Origin: Acidobacteriota bacterium
GTDB taxonomy: Bacteria > Acidobacteriota > Holophagae > Thermotomaculales > Thermotomaculaceae
Reading direction: 5' to 3'
Assembly (NCBI GenBank): GCA_003650445.1
Contig: QMQE01000003.1
Coordinates: 1 to 29,209 of the forward strand
DNA length: 29,209 nt
Shown: positions 22,342-29,209 of the stretch, one piece after another
Layout of the letters: every line of letters begins with the position of its first letter
Numbering within the stretch: the stretch's first letter is position 1
Notes under the pieces: model-generated
The model's database searches: none
What the model was told of the DNA's origin: nothing
What the model saw: the letters and a program-made list of their open reading frames with translations, nothing else
Made by a program: the position numbers and the translations under genes

Positions 22342-23484
22342 CTATGTTAATGAAATCTTGCCCAGAATCTGCTGAGATGTGGCACCTGTAACGGCTGGGA
22401 TAGAAGAGGGCAGGGCCTTCATTGTCCGATAGCCCATCAGCGCAAATCCCATTGCCTCCTTGAAATCCGGGTCAATCCCATATTTCTCAGAGGAATTCAC
22501 TTCCAGTTCGGGTAAATAATCCTTCAGTTTCTCCATGAAAAAACGGTTCCGTACCCCACCTCCGGAAACAATAAGTTCTGTCGGAAAATCATCTGCCGGG
22601 ACAAAACGTCGCAACGCAGCTGCAATGCTTTTCGGCGTCAGGCAGGAGATAGTGGCCAGCATATCCTCAAAAGGAACATCCCGCCCCAGCTCCAAGAGGA
22701 AATCAAGAAATTTCTCATCAAAATATTCCCGCCCCGTGGCTTTTGGTGGCAATTGATCAAAATAACGGTCATCCATGGCCCGGTCCAGAATTTCATCATG
22801 GACCCTGCCCCGGAAAGCATTTTCCCCGTTGGTATCAAAGTGCTGACCTTTGCCAATGAGGCGGGCAATTGCAAGGTCAGAGAGACAATTCCCCGGCCCT
22901 GTATCAAAGGCAATTGGTTCGGACTCACCGGCGGGGAGAACCGTGATATTTGCAATTCCCCCTATGTTGAGACAGCAGATACTGTGTTTTCTCTCGCTGA
23001 AGAGAAGGGAGTCCAGCAGGGGAATCAACGGGGCACCAACGCCCCCTGCCGCCATGTCCCGCCGTCTGAAGTCAGACACCACCGGGATTCCTGTTCTTGC
23101 TGCAATGACATCCCCATCCCCTATCTGAAGAGTGGAGGCGGTAGAATGTTTAAATTGTGCTTTCTTGTCAGGATAATGGCCGATTGTCTGGCCATGGGAG
23201 CCAATGAGGAGAATGTCCTTTGCTTTCATGCCCGTTTCTGTGAGCAATGCCTTTACTACATCTGCCAGTAAGTGTCCCATAAGGACATCCATTCTGGCCA
23301 GTGCTTCCTTGTTTACCATTTCCCGGTGGGCAAGGGCGGCCAGTTGCTCCCGGAGCGAATCGGAAAAAGGCCGGGTGATTCCGTGGATGAATTGAACCTT
23401 GTTTCCGTCAGCCTGGACATTTACCAGCGCTCCGTCGATGCCATCCAGTGATGTTCCTGACATGAGGCCAATACACCTGTTCAT
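22342..23484 (-). CDS. anmK: Anhydro-N-acetylmuramic acid kinase
   Basis: The 380-residue cytoplasmic kinase converts 1,6-anhydroMurNAc, released by lytic transglycosylases, into MurNAc-6-phosphate with ring opening. The family signature is complete: IGLMSGTSLDGIDGAL (5-20), LIGSHGQTIGHYP, LNIGGIANITVLP, AFDTGPGNCLSDLA and the C-terminal VSGGGVRNRFFMEKL. Length is normal. GGAGG lies 4 nt before the ATG, and a good promoter lies just upstream at 23513-23541. Together with the MurU/AmgK-like genes this indicates active recycling of wall sugars. The next enzyme for MurNAc-6-P (MurQ or MupP) is not in the window. The stop codon lies inside a 13-bp sequence repeated near glmS. Confidence 0.97.
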   Translation of the reverse strand: MNRCIGLMSGTSLDGIDGALVNVQADGNKVQFIHGITRPFSDSLREQLAALAHREMVNKEALARMDVLMGHLLADVVKALLTETGMKAKDILLIGSHGQTIGHYPDKKAQFKHSTASTLQIGDGDVIAARTGIPVVSDFRRRDMAAGGVGAPLIPLLDSLLFSERKHSICCLNIGGIANITVLPAGESEPIAFDTGPGNCLSDLAIARLIGKGQHFDTNGENAFRGRVHDEILDRAMDDRYFDQLPPKATGREYFDEKFLDFLLELGRDVPFEDMLATISCLTPKSIAAALRRFVPADDFPTELIVSGGGVRNRFFMEKLKDYLPELEVNSSEKYGIDPDFKEAMGFALMGYRTMKALPSSIPAVTGATSQQILGKISLT

Positions 23485-23512
23485 TTATCCTCCAATGAAA
23501 AATCCTCATCTC

Positions 23513-23541
23513 ATTGTAAAGAATCTTCCACCCTGAAGCAA
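23513..23541 (-). promoter_or_regulatory. sigma70-type promoter of anmK
   Basis: On the minus strand TTGCTT (23541-23536), 17 nt, then TACAAT (23518-23513). The leader would be about 22 nt and contains the GGAGG ribosome binding site. The -10 matches at five of six positions and the -35 at the leading TTG. Confidence 0.65.
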
Positions 23542-23612
23542 GGAAACGCCGGGCGGGATTCAACATTCGGCGCATTGCGCCGCAAAAGACCCACTCTTTC
23601 CTCATTTTCTGA

Positions 23613-23618
23613 TACAAT
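23613..23618 (+). promoter_or_regulatory. Candidate -10 box upstream of hisS
   Basis: TACAAT lies 70 nt before the hisS ATG, in the divergent gap with anmK. No clear -35 is visible at the usual distance (CCCACT). The implied leader of about 64 nt has G+C-rich complementary pieces (GGCC ... GGCC) but no recognisable T-box. Confidence 0.35.
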
Positions 23619-23688
23619 TAACGGCTGAAAAACAAATACGGATGAAAGGCCGATTACCGGGCCGGAACGTCCGATTTTTGGGGGCGAT

Positions 23689-24942
23689 ATGGCAATCAAG
23701 GCAGTGAAGGGAACAAGGGACATTCTGGCCCCGGAAATCCGAAACTGGACGGAATACGAGGAGAGGGCACGGAAGCTGTTCAGGCGCTATGGTTTTGAAG
23801 AGATTCGTACACCGATTTTTGAATATACCGAGGTATTTTCGAGGGGTATCGGCGAAGATACCGATATTGTTCATAAGGAAATGTATACCTTTGCGGACCG
23901 GAAGGGGCGGAGCATCACACTTCGCCCGGAGAATACCGCTTCGGTTGTTAGAAGCTACATTGAGCACCGGATGGACCTGCAGGCCAGGGTAAAGCGGCTT
24001 TTTTATATCGGCCCCATGTTCCGATATGAACGGCCCCAGAAAGGGCGCTATCGCCAGTTCTACCAGACCGGGGCAGAGGTGTTCGGCAGTTCAAGCCCTC
24101 TTGTGGATGCGGATACCATTGAAATGGTAGTGCGCCTTCTCAGGGAGCTGGGGCTTACCGGCCTTCGGGTGGATATCAATTCGGTGGGCTGCAAAGAGTG
24201 CCGCCCCGATTACCGGGCGGCGCTGCAGGGTTATCTTTCCGGCCACCGGGAAGCGCTGTGCGAAGACTGCCGGCGCCGGATGGAAACCAACCCCCTCCGC
24301 GTACTGGACTGCAAGGTGCAAGGATGTCGAACGGTGGTGGCGGATGCCCCGTCTATTCAGGATCATCTTTGCGGCGGTTGCCGGAGCCACCAGGAGCAGG
24401 TCTTTCATTTCCTCGATATGCTGGGGGTGAGCTACCGGCTTTCCACCGGCCTGGTTCGGGGCCTGGATTACTACACCCGCACGGTTTTTGAGGTGATTTC
24501 CGAGGGCCTCGGTGCCCAGAATGCGATTCTCGGGGGCGGCCGTTACGATAACCTCGTGAAGGAATTGGGCGGCCCGGATGTACCGGCCTTCGGCTGGGCG
24601 CTGGGAATGGACCGTCTGATGATGGTTCTGGGAGACCGGAAACTCTACGATGAAGAAGCGACCTTTTATGTTCTCCCGGTTGGGAATGAGCTGACCTACG
24701 CCGTTGAAACTGCCGCAGCCCTGAAAAACGGGGGGTATCACGCGGTTGTATTGGCGGAGGCGGTTTCGTTGAAATCCGGCTTGAAACAGGTGAACCGGGC
24801 GGGGGGCCGTTTTGTGCTTCTGGCAGGTGAATCGGAAAAGGAAAAAGAAATTCTCATCCTCCGGGATATGAAAAACAGCACGCAACGGGAAATTTTCGCA
24901 CGGAACCTGCAAAAGGAGATAAAAAATGAAATTGCAAAATAG
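23689..24942 (+). CDS. hisS: Histidyl-tRNA synthetase
   Basis: The 417-residue class II synthetase charges tRNA-His. It opens with KGTRDILAPE and shows motif 2 (FRYERPQKGRYRQFYQTGAEVFG), the histidine motifs GLDYYTRTVFEV and GGGRYDNLV, motif 3 (FGWALGMDRLMMVL), and the C-terminal anticodon-binding domain. The middle part is unusually rich in cysteine pairs (CKEC, CEDC, CKVQGC, CGGC, about residues 168-230). Such pairs occur in a subset of bacterial HisRS insertion domains and may bind a metal; that last point is inference. GGGGGCG upstream of the ATG is a weak ribosome binding site. The last 17 bp overlap the aspS start, and hisS-aspS is a common bacterial pair. Confidence 0.97.
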   Translation: MAIKAVKGTRDILAPEIRNWTEYEERARKLFRRYGFEEIRTPIFEYTEVFSRGIGEDTDIVHKEMYTFADRKGRSITLRPENTASVVRSYIEHRMDLQARVKRLFYIGPMFRYERPQKGRYRQFYQTGAEVFGSSSPLVDADTIEMVVRLLRELGLTGLRVDINSVGCKECRPDYRAALQGYLSGHREALCEDCRRRMETNPLRVLDCKVQGCRTVVADAPSIQDHLCGGCRSHQEQVFHFLDMLGVSYRLSTGLVRGLDYYTRTVFEVISEGLGAQNAILGGGRYDNLVKELGGPDVPAFGWALGMDRLMMVLGDRKLYDEEATFYVLPVGNELTYAVETAAALKNGGYHAVVLAEAVSLKSGLKQVNRAGGRFVLLAGESEKEKEILILRDMKNSTQREIFARNLQKEIKNEIAK

Positions 24943-26692
24943 AACCCACACCTGCGGGGAATTGACCCGCCATCAGGTGGATGAAACCGTCATGTTGGAC
25001 GGCTGGATCAACAGTCACCGGGACTTGGGCTCGCTGGTCTTTCTCGATTTGCGGGACCGATGGGGCATTACCCAGGTAACCTTCAACGAAGATGACACTG
25101 CCCCGAACGTGTTTCAGCGGGCAAAAGCGCTTCGGGACTGGGACGTGATCCGGGTTACGGGAAAAGTGAGGCCCCGGCCGTCCAATATGGTGAACCGGGC
25201 AATGAAGACCGGTGAAATTGAGGTAGAAGCAAACAGTGTAACCCTGTTGAACAAGACAGAGCCCCTGCCCATTAATATTGATGAAGCGGCCACCGTTTCC
25301 GAGGACCTGCGGCTGAAGTACCGCTACCTGGACCTGCGCCGCCGTTCACTGCAGGACGCGCTGATGCTGCGCCACCGCCTGGCAATGGCAACCCGTAATT
25401 ACCTGGATAAGCTCGGATTTATGGAGGTGGAAACGCCCTTTCTGACCCGTTCCACGCCGGAAGGGGCGAGGGACTATGTGGTGCCGTCAAGGGTACAGCG
25501 GGGCCGGTTTTTCGCCCTGCCCCAGTCACCCCAGCTTTTCAAGCAGCTCCTTATGGTGGCGGGATTTGACCGCTACTTCCAGTTTGTCAAATGCTTCCGG
25601 GACGAAGACCTCAGGGCTGACCGCCAGCCGGAATTCACCCAGATTGACATGGAATTGTCCTTTGTTACCGAAGAAGACATCTTCTCCATTGTGGAGGGGA
25701 TGATGGTGGAAATGGGAAAGGTGGGTGGGATTGCTGTGAAAACACCATTTCCCAGAATGGGCTACCGGGAAGCCATGAGCCTTTATGGCTCCGACAAGCC
25801 GGACATTCGTTTTGGCATGGAACTTAAAGACATCAAACCCCTGGTTACGGGTGCCGGATTCAAAGTTTTTGACTCTGTTTCTGAAAACGGCGGCGAAATT
25901 CGCGCCATTCTGGTCAAAGACGGTGCCGCTTACTCCCGGAAACAGATTTCCGACCTGGAAACCATTGCGAAATCTTACGGCGCCAAGGGGCTGGCATGGA
26001 TAAAAAGCACTGCTGACGGCCTGGCGTCCCCCATCCTGAAATTCATTGGGGAGGACCGGGCAAATGCCGTTTTTGAGGCACTTGAAGGCGGAACCGGAGA
26101 CCTTGCCCTCATTGTGGCGGACAATTTTGAAATCACTTGCACTGCTCTCGGTGCCCTTCGAAGCCATTTGGGCCGGGCACTGGGCCTGATTCCGGAAAAA
26201 ACCTTTGCTTTTGTGTGGGTAACCGACTTTCCCATGTTTGAATGGGACGAAGAGGAAAAGCGATACACCGCCGTTCACCATCCCTTCACGGCTCCAAAGG
26301 AAGACCAGCTCCACCTGTTGGATGAAAATCCGGTAAAAATGGAAGCCCGGGCCTACGACATTGCCCTCAACGGTTTTGAAATCGGTGGCGGCAGCATCCG
26401 GACTCACGACATGGAAGTTCAGAAAAAAGTATTTGAAACCATTGGCATCTCGGAAGAAGAGGCGGAAGCGAAATTCGGCTTCCTCCTCTCTGCCCTGAAG
26501 CTGGGTGCGCCGCCCCATGGCGGAATTGCCTTCGGCTTTGACAGGATTGCCATGATATTTTCCCAGGCCGACTCCATCCGGGAGGTCATCGCCTTTCCCA
26601 AAACCACCAGTGCCGGCTGCCTGTTGACCGGTTCTCCTTCCGCCATTGATGAGAAGCAGCTGAAAGAACTGGGGCTCAAGGTGGAGGAATAA
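24926..26692 (+). CDS. aspS: Aspartyl-tRNA synthetase
   Basis: The 588-residue protein is a full-length bacterial-type AspRS. It has an N-terminal OB-fold anticodon domain (LDGWINSHRDLGSLVFLDLRDRWG), class II motif 2 (FRDEDLRADRQPEFTQIDMELSF), a GAD-type insertion in the middle, and the C-terminal GGGSIRTHD and FGFDRIAMIFSQADSIREVIAFPK (motif 3). In the anticodon domain the HRDLGSL wording carries Leu, where non-discriminating enzymes often have His. This suggests, weakly, that it charges only tRNA-Asp; the second diagnostic position is not clearly of either type. AAGGAG lies 8 nt upstream of the ATG within the end of hisS. The stop directly abuts the start of the L,D-transpeptidase gene, making a three-gene unit. 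Confidence 0.97.
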   Translation: MKLQNRTHTCGELTRHQVDETVMLDGWINSHRDLGSLVFLDLRDRWGITQVTFNEDDTAPNVFQRAKALRDWDVIRVTGKVRPRPSNMVNRAMKTGEIEVEANSVTLLNKTEPLPINIDEAATVSEDLRLKYRYLDLRRRSLQDALMLRHRLAMATRNYLDKLGFMEVETPFLTRSTPEGARDYVVPSRVQRGRFFALPQSPQLFKQLLMVAGFDRYFQFVKCFRDEDLRADRQPEFTQIDMELSFVTEEDIFSIVEGMMVEMGKVGGIAVKTPFPRMGYREAMSLYGSDKPDIRFGMELKDIKPLVTGAGFKVFDSVSENGGEIRAILVKDGAAYSRKQISDLETIAKSYGAKGLAWIKSTADGLASPILKFIGEDRANAVFEALEGGTGDLALIVADNFEITCTALGALRSHLGRALGLIPEKTFAFVWVTDFPMFEWDEEEKRYTAVHHPFTAPKEDQLHLLDENPVKMEARAYDIALNGFEIGGGSIRTHDMEVQKKVFETIGISEEEAEAKFGFLLSALKLGAPPHGGIAFGFDRIAMIFSQADSIREVIAFPKTTSAGCLLTGSPSAIDEKQLKELGLKVEE

Positions 26693-27355
26693 ATGAAATG
26701 TGGGCACATACGGGCTCTATTGTCCCTGTTCTTTGTCCTGTCAGCTGTTTCAGGAACAGTCATTGCGCAGAACCGGAGCACTGACATGCCGCCCCGGGTA
26801 AAAAACGCAATCCTGAAACTGAAGACCCGGTTCGGCCTGAAGCCGGGGGATGCTGCAGTGGTGGTGGACCCTGAGCTGCAGCGTCTCTATGTGGTTCGGG
26901 ACGGGAAGATTGAAAGCACATACCCGGTATCCACCGCCCTGAAGGGGCTGGGAAACCGGAACGGAAGCTACCAGACCCCCACCGGTACCCATCGGGTCTG
27001 CCAAAAATATGGGAAAGACGCTCCCATCGGTACCATCTTCCGCGCCAGAAGGGACACGGGTAAAATCGCGAAAATCTACACCGACAAAACCGACACTCCC
27101 AAAGACTACGTTATCACCCGGATTCTCCGGCTTGAAGGGCTGGAAAAAGGTATAAACAAAGGCCGGGGAATCGACTCCTACCGCCGTCTCATCTACATTC
27201 ACGGCACTCCGGAAGAGGGCCTCATCGGCACCCCCGCCTCTCACGGGTGCATCCGGATGAAAAATGCCGACGTAATTGCACTGTTCGATACTGTTCCTGT
27301 CGGCACACTGGTGGAGATTCTTGGTCAGGTGCCGCACCTGCGCAGTGACCTGTAA
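26693..27355 (+). CDS. Exported L,D-transpeptidase (YkuD family)
   Basis: The 220-residue protein has a signal peptide (hydrophobic 8-25, cleavage near VIAQ) and a single YkuD domain (about 54-210). The catalytic motif is complete: His170 in YIHGTPEEGLIG and SHGCIRM with nucleophile Cys186. Enzymes of this family use tetrapeptide stems to form 3-3 cross-links in peptidoglycan or attach proteins to it in the periplasm. No LysM or other wall-binding domain is present. The ATG follows the aspS stop without a gap, so it is probably translated by reinitiation from the hisS-aspS transcript, an uncommon partner for synthetase genes. A weak terminator or none follows. Confidence 0.95.
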   Translation: MKCGHIRALLSLFFVLSAVSGTVIAQNRSTDMPPRVKNAILKLKTRFGLKPGDAAVVVDPELQRLYVVRDGKIESTYPVSTALKGLGNRNGSYQTPTGTHRVCQKYGKDAPIGTIFRARRDTGKIAKIYTDKTDTPKDYVITRILRLEGLEKGINKGRGIDSYRRLIYIHGTPEEGLIGTPASHGCIRMKNADVIALFDTVPVGTLVEILGQVPHLRSDL

Positions 27356-27452
27356 TTCGTGATTTGTGGCTTGTTGGGAAACCGGCAGAGCACTGTGTGG
27401 ATGCTGAATCAAAGATGCGAATTTCAATTGGGGGGCCGGGCGCGGTGTGGCG

Positions 27453-27605
27453 ATGAAAATATACAGGAAAAAGGGGACAAGAAAATTGGTAGTGCATCTT
27501 AAGAATTACCTGCGTAGCCTTTTGAAGAAACATCTTGCCATGCACACCAAACCGGGTACGTGCAATGGTCCCGAATGGGGCCTCATTCCAAAGGCCTGCA
27601 ATTGA
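27453..27605 (+). CDS. Possible 50-residue basic peptide (leader)
   Basis: An ATG at 27453 opens a 50-codon frame. Its first 28 residues are strongly basic (12 Lys/Arg), and it ends in TGA at 27603, overlapping the TTG proposed as start of the flavoprotein gene by two bases (ATTGA). A G-run 13-20 nt upstream is only a fair ribosome binding site. It could be a coupling leader peptide or a chance frame; I have no homology evidence. Confidence 0.25.
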   Translation: MKIYRKKGTRKLVVHLKNYLRSLLKKHLAMHTKPGTCNGPEWGLIPKACN

Positions 27606-28876
27606 ACAAAAACATAAATAAACTGAATGAACACAAGATAATTGTCATCGGGGGCGGGGCGGCCGGACTCATGGCGGCGGGACGGGCAGCGGAGTGCGGC
27701 GCCCAGGTACTGATAGTTGAGAAAATGAAACAGGTTGCCCGCAAACTGTGTATCACCGGGAAAGGCCGCTGCAATATTACCAATACAGCGGAAATGGGGG
27801 TATTCATAGATCATTTTCCCGTAACCGGCCAGTTTCTTCGTCCGGCGTTTTCCACTTTGTTCAATAAAGGCCTCGTATCGTTTTTTGAAGACAATGGGCT
27901 GAAGTGCGTGACGGAACGGGGTGGCCGGGTTTTCCCGGCCAGCGGGAAGGCACCGGATGTCAAAGCGTCCCTGATGCGTTGGCTTCGTTCGTTGGGCGTA
28001 ACGATTCGAACTGATGTGGCAGTTTCCAGGCTGTTGACAGAAAATGGCCGAGTGGCCGGGGTCATTGCGGGGGGACAGTCCATCATTGCAGATGCGGTGA
28101 TTCTGGCGACCGGTGGAAAATCCTATCCAGCTACGGGGTCTACCGGTGACGGTTACCGCCTTGCTAAAGCAGTGGGCCATCGGATCGTACCGCTGCGGCC
28201 GGCTCTGGTTCCATTGGAAACTGCAGGGCGGTTCACAGGCCGGATGAATGATCTCAACCTGCGAAATATTCAGGTGGACCTGATTGTGGACGGAAAGCAA
28301 AAGAGCCGCCAGTTCGGTGAACTGGTGTTCGCGTCATTTGGTGTCACCGGCCCGACCATTCTGACATTGAGTACACTGGCGGTTGACGCGCTGGATGCAG
28401 GCCGCAAAGTGGCCCTGTTGCTGGACTTGAAGCCCGCACTGGACGAGCAAAAACTGGATGCCCGCTTAGTCCGGGATTTTACGAAACGGTCGCATGAGCC
28501 AATGAGCAGTGTTCTCCGTGGCCTCCTGCCCAGGCCGCTGGTTCCGGTTTGTCTGGGGATGACGCATATTCGACGGGAGCGGAAACCATCTGAAATGAAA
28601 GTTGAAGAACGCCGTCGCCTTGGGAACTGGCTTAAAAACTTCCCCCTGGAAGTAACGGGATATCGGCCTTTCTCTGAGGCCATTGTGACTGCGGGGGGTA
28701 TTGATATCGGCGAAGTAGATCCACGGACCATGGAATCCCGCAAGGTGGCGGGGCTGTACCTCGCTGGTGAGGTGTTGGACATCCAGGGCGATACCGGCGG
28801 CTATAATCTCCAGGCGGCGTTTTCCACCGGCTGGCTGGCCGGCGAATCTGCGGCAAGAAGCGAGAAAAAAAGCTGA
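27602..28876 (+). CDS. HI0933/YhiN-family FAD-dependent oxidoreductase
   Basis: The product is a Rossmann flavoprotein of about 424 residues. The dinucleotide-binding motif KIIVIGGGAAGLMAAGRAA is near the N-terminus (12-30), followed by ITGKGRCNITN, the hallmark of the HI0933/BaiN family. Then come ATGGKSYPATGSTGDGY and the C-terminal FAD segment GGYNLQAAFSTGWLAGESAA. Family members are cytoplasmic flavoproteins of mostly unproven substrate; some are annotated as aminoacetone oxidase or bile-acid-reducing enzymes. I prefer the TTG at 27602 because AAAGG lies 7 nt upstream and family proteins begin just before the glycine motif. ATG codons at 27560 and 27575 are in frame but lack a ribosome binding site. 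The gene is followed 35 bp later by a large palindromic element. Confidence 0.93.
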   Translation: MNKNINKLNEHKIIVIGGGAAGLMAAGRAAECGAQVLIVEKMKQVARKLCITGKGRCNITNTAEMGVFIDHFPVTGQFLRPAFSTLFNKGLVSFFEDNGLKCVTERGGRVFPASGKAPDVKASLMRWLRSLGVTIRTDVAVSRLLTENGRVAGVIAGGQSIIADAVILATGGKSYPATGSTGDGYRLAKAVGHRIVPLRPALVPLETAGRFTGRMNDLNLRNIQVDLIVDGKQKSRQFGELVFASFGVTGPTILTLSTLAVDALDAGRKVALLLDLKPALDEQKLDARLVRDFTKRSHEPMSSVLRGLLPRPLVPVCLGMTHIRRERKPSEMKVEERRRLGNWLKNFPLEVTGYRPFSEAIVTAGGIDIGEVDPRTMESRKVAGLYLAGEVLDIQGDTGGYNLQAAFSTGWLAGESAARSEKKS

Positions 28877-28911
28877 AAGTGAAGAACAGACAAAACTCGG
28901 GCAGCGTGGGA

Positions 28912-29037
28912 GAACCCGCACTGCCGACTTCGCCGGCAGTACGGAACTTTCCCCGAAGCGCTTCTTATGAGCAAGCTCAACGCTTCGCTTTGCGGAAAGT
29001 TCCTATTTCAAAAACGCGGTTTTTGAAATGCGGGTTC
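28912..29037. repeat. Three-armed palindromic element (cruciform-like)
   Basis: An outer stem (GAACCCGCA 28912-28920 with TGCGGGTTC 29029-29037) encloses three arms. Arm 1 is CTGCCG/CGGCAG (28921-28939). Arm 2 is GGAACTTTCC/GGAAAGTTCC (28943-29003), with nested CGAAGCG/CGCTTCG and an apical TGAGC-AA-GCTCA. Arm 3 is ATTTCAAAAAC/GTTTTTGAAAT with a GCG loop (29005-29029). All named stems are perfect complements. The layout is like a four-way junction and suits a mobile palindromic repeat or a structured RNA; it is not a tRNA. Confidence 0.8.
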
Positions 29038-29040
29038 CTT

Positions 29041-29209
29041 GTGGCACGTTGACAGTAGTTATTGCCCCCCTCCTCCTTCCAGATTGACGCTCAAGTCCCG
29101 GGCCATCTGCGCGCGTTCACTCCCTCCATTTCTCGTCGCGTACCGACGTACTGCTCCTCCTGCATTCCGAAAGCGAACGCACACATCTGGCCCAATCCGT
29201 CGCATCCCA
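29041..29209. other. 3' edge, possible continuation of a structured element
   Basis: No gene is recognised. The segment has nested complementary pieces (CCAGAT 29079-29084 with ATCTGG 29185-29190; GCGTTC 29113-29118 with GAACGC 29175-29180). On the minus strand a short frame is open to the window edge. It may be part of the same repeat as the palindrome, or the start of an unknown gene or RNA on the minus strand. Confidence 0.35.

Noticed and set aside
23619..23688. T-box or other riboswitch before hisS
   Set aside because: The leader is too short and lacks T-box sequence; only weak G+C complementarity is present.
24091..24951. Long open frame antisense to hisS
   Set aside because: It lies wholly opposite a certain gene, has no ribosome binding site and no recognisable domain; long antisense frames are expected from codon bias.
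25526..26707. Long (393-codon) open frame antisense to aspS
   Set aside because: Same reasoning: it mirrors aspS codon usage and shows no domain or signal.
28767..28970. Open frame spanning the end of the flavoprotein gene and the palindrome
   Set aside because: It is out of frame with the real gene for most of its length and its tail is translated palindrome.
28912..29037. tRNA gene suggested by the cloverleaf shape
   Set aside because: Arm lengths are wrong, there is no TTCRA T-loop or anticodon arm geometry, and the second arm alone spans 61 nt.

Overview
The window looks like a chromosomal segment of a free-living, Gram-negative (diderm) heterotrophic bacterium. Evidence for this is a lipobox protein, several Sec signal peptides, 1,6-anhydroMurNAc recycling (AnmK), an L,D-transpeptidase, HD-GYP signalling and Shine-Dalgarno-led genes. 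The intergenic filler (7-bp CATCACC tandem units, CTCAACCT strings, CGCAGAG/GGCACAAAG segments) is of a kind common in environmental genomes of Acidobacteriota and similar phyla. That placement is an impression only; no rRNA or other marker fixes the phylum. No prophage, insertion sequence, CRISPR array or tRNA was recognised.

Layout. 1-5480 (+): a large cysteine-containing secreted protein with its own terminator, then a tightly coupled trio (lipoprotein, small exported protein, secreted transglutaminase-elicitor-like enzyme with a PPC domain). 5578-9408 (-): a TMTC-like GT-C glycosyltransferase with TPRs, preceded by a helical-repeat protein whose compact leader has a strong promoter and an intrinsic terminator just before the ribosome binding site. 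9811-12533 (-): an M1 metallopeptidase and a polytopic membrane protein. 12706-15314 (+): an exported coiled-coil protein, a GAF-HD-GYP c-di-GMP phosphodiesterase and a class II metallo-beta-lactamase-fold phosphodiesterase, overlapping end to end. 15546-17917 (+): murU-like, radC and amgK-like. 18170-19853 (-): hemD-hemB. 20010-21854 (+): glmS from a clear sigma70-type promoter. 22342-23484 (-): anmK. 23689-27355 (+): hisS-aspS-ldt. 27602-28876 (+): an HI0933-family flavoprotein. The window ends in a three-armed palindromic element of 126 bp.

How the genes fit together. Amino-sugar and peptidoglycan economy recurs: GlmS makes GlcN-6-P, AnmK phosphorylates recycled anhydroMurNAc, the MurU/AmgK-like pair can return MurNAc to UDP-MurNAc, and the L,D-transpeptidase acts on the wall. 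The MurNAc-6-P phosphatase (MupP) or etherase (MurQ) needed to complete either route is not visible here. A second theme is export: at least six products carry Sec or lipoprotein signals. The most unusual items are the exported transglutaminase operon, the murU-radC-amgK arrangement, the attenuator-like leader at 9406-9507, the possibly leaderless hemD, and the palindromic element at 28912-29037.
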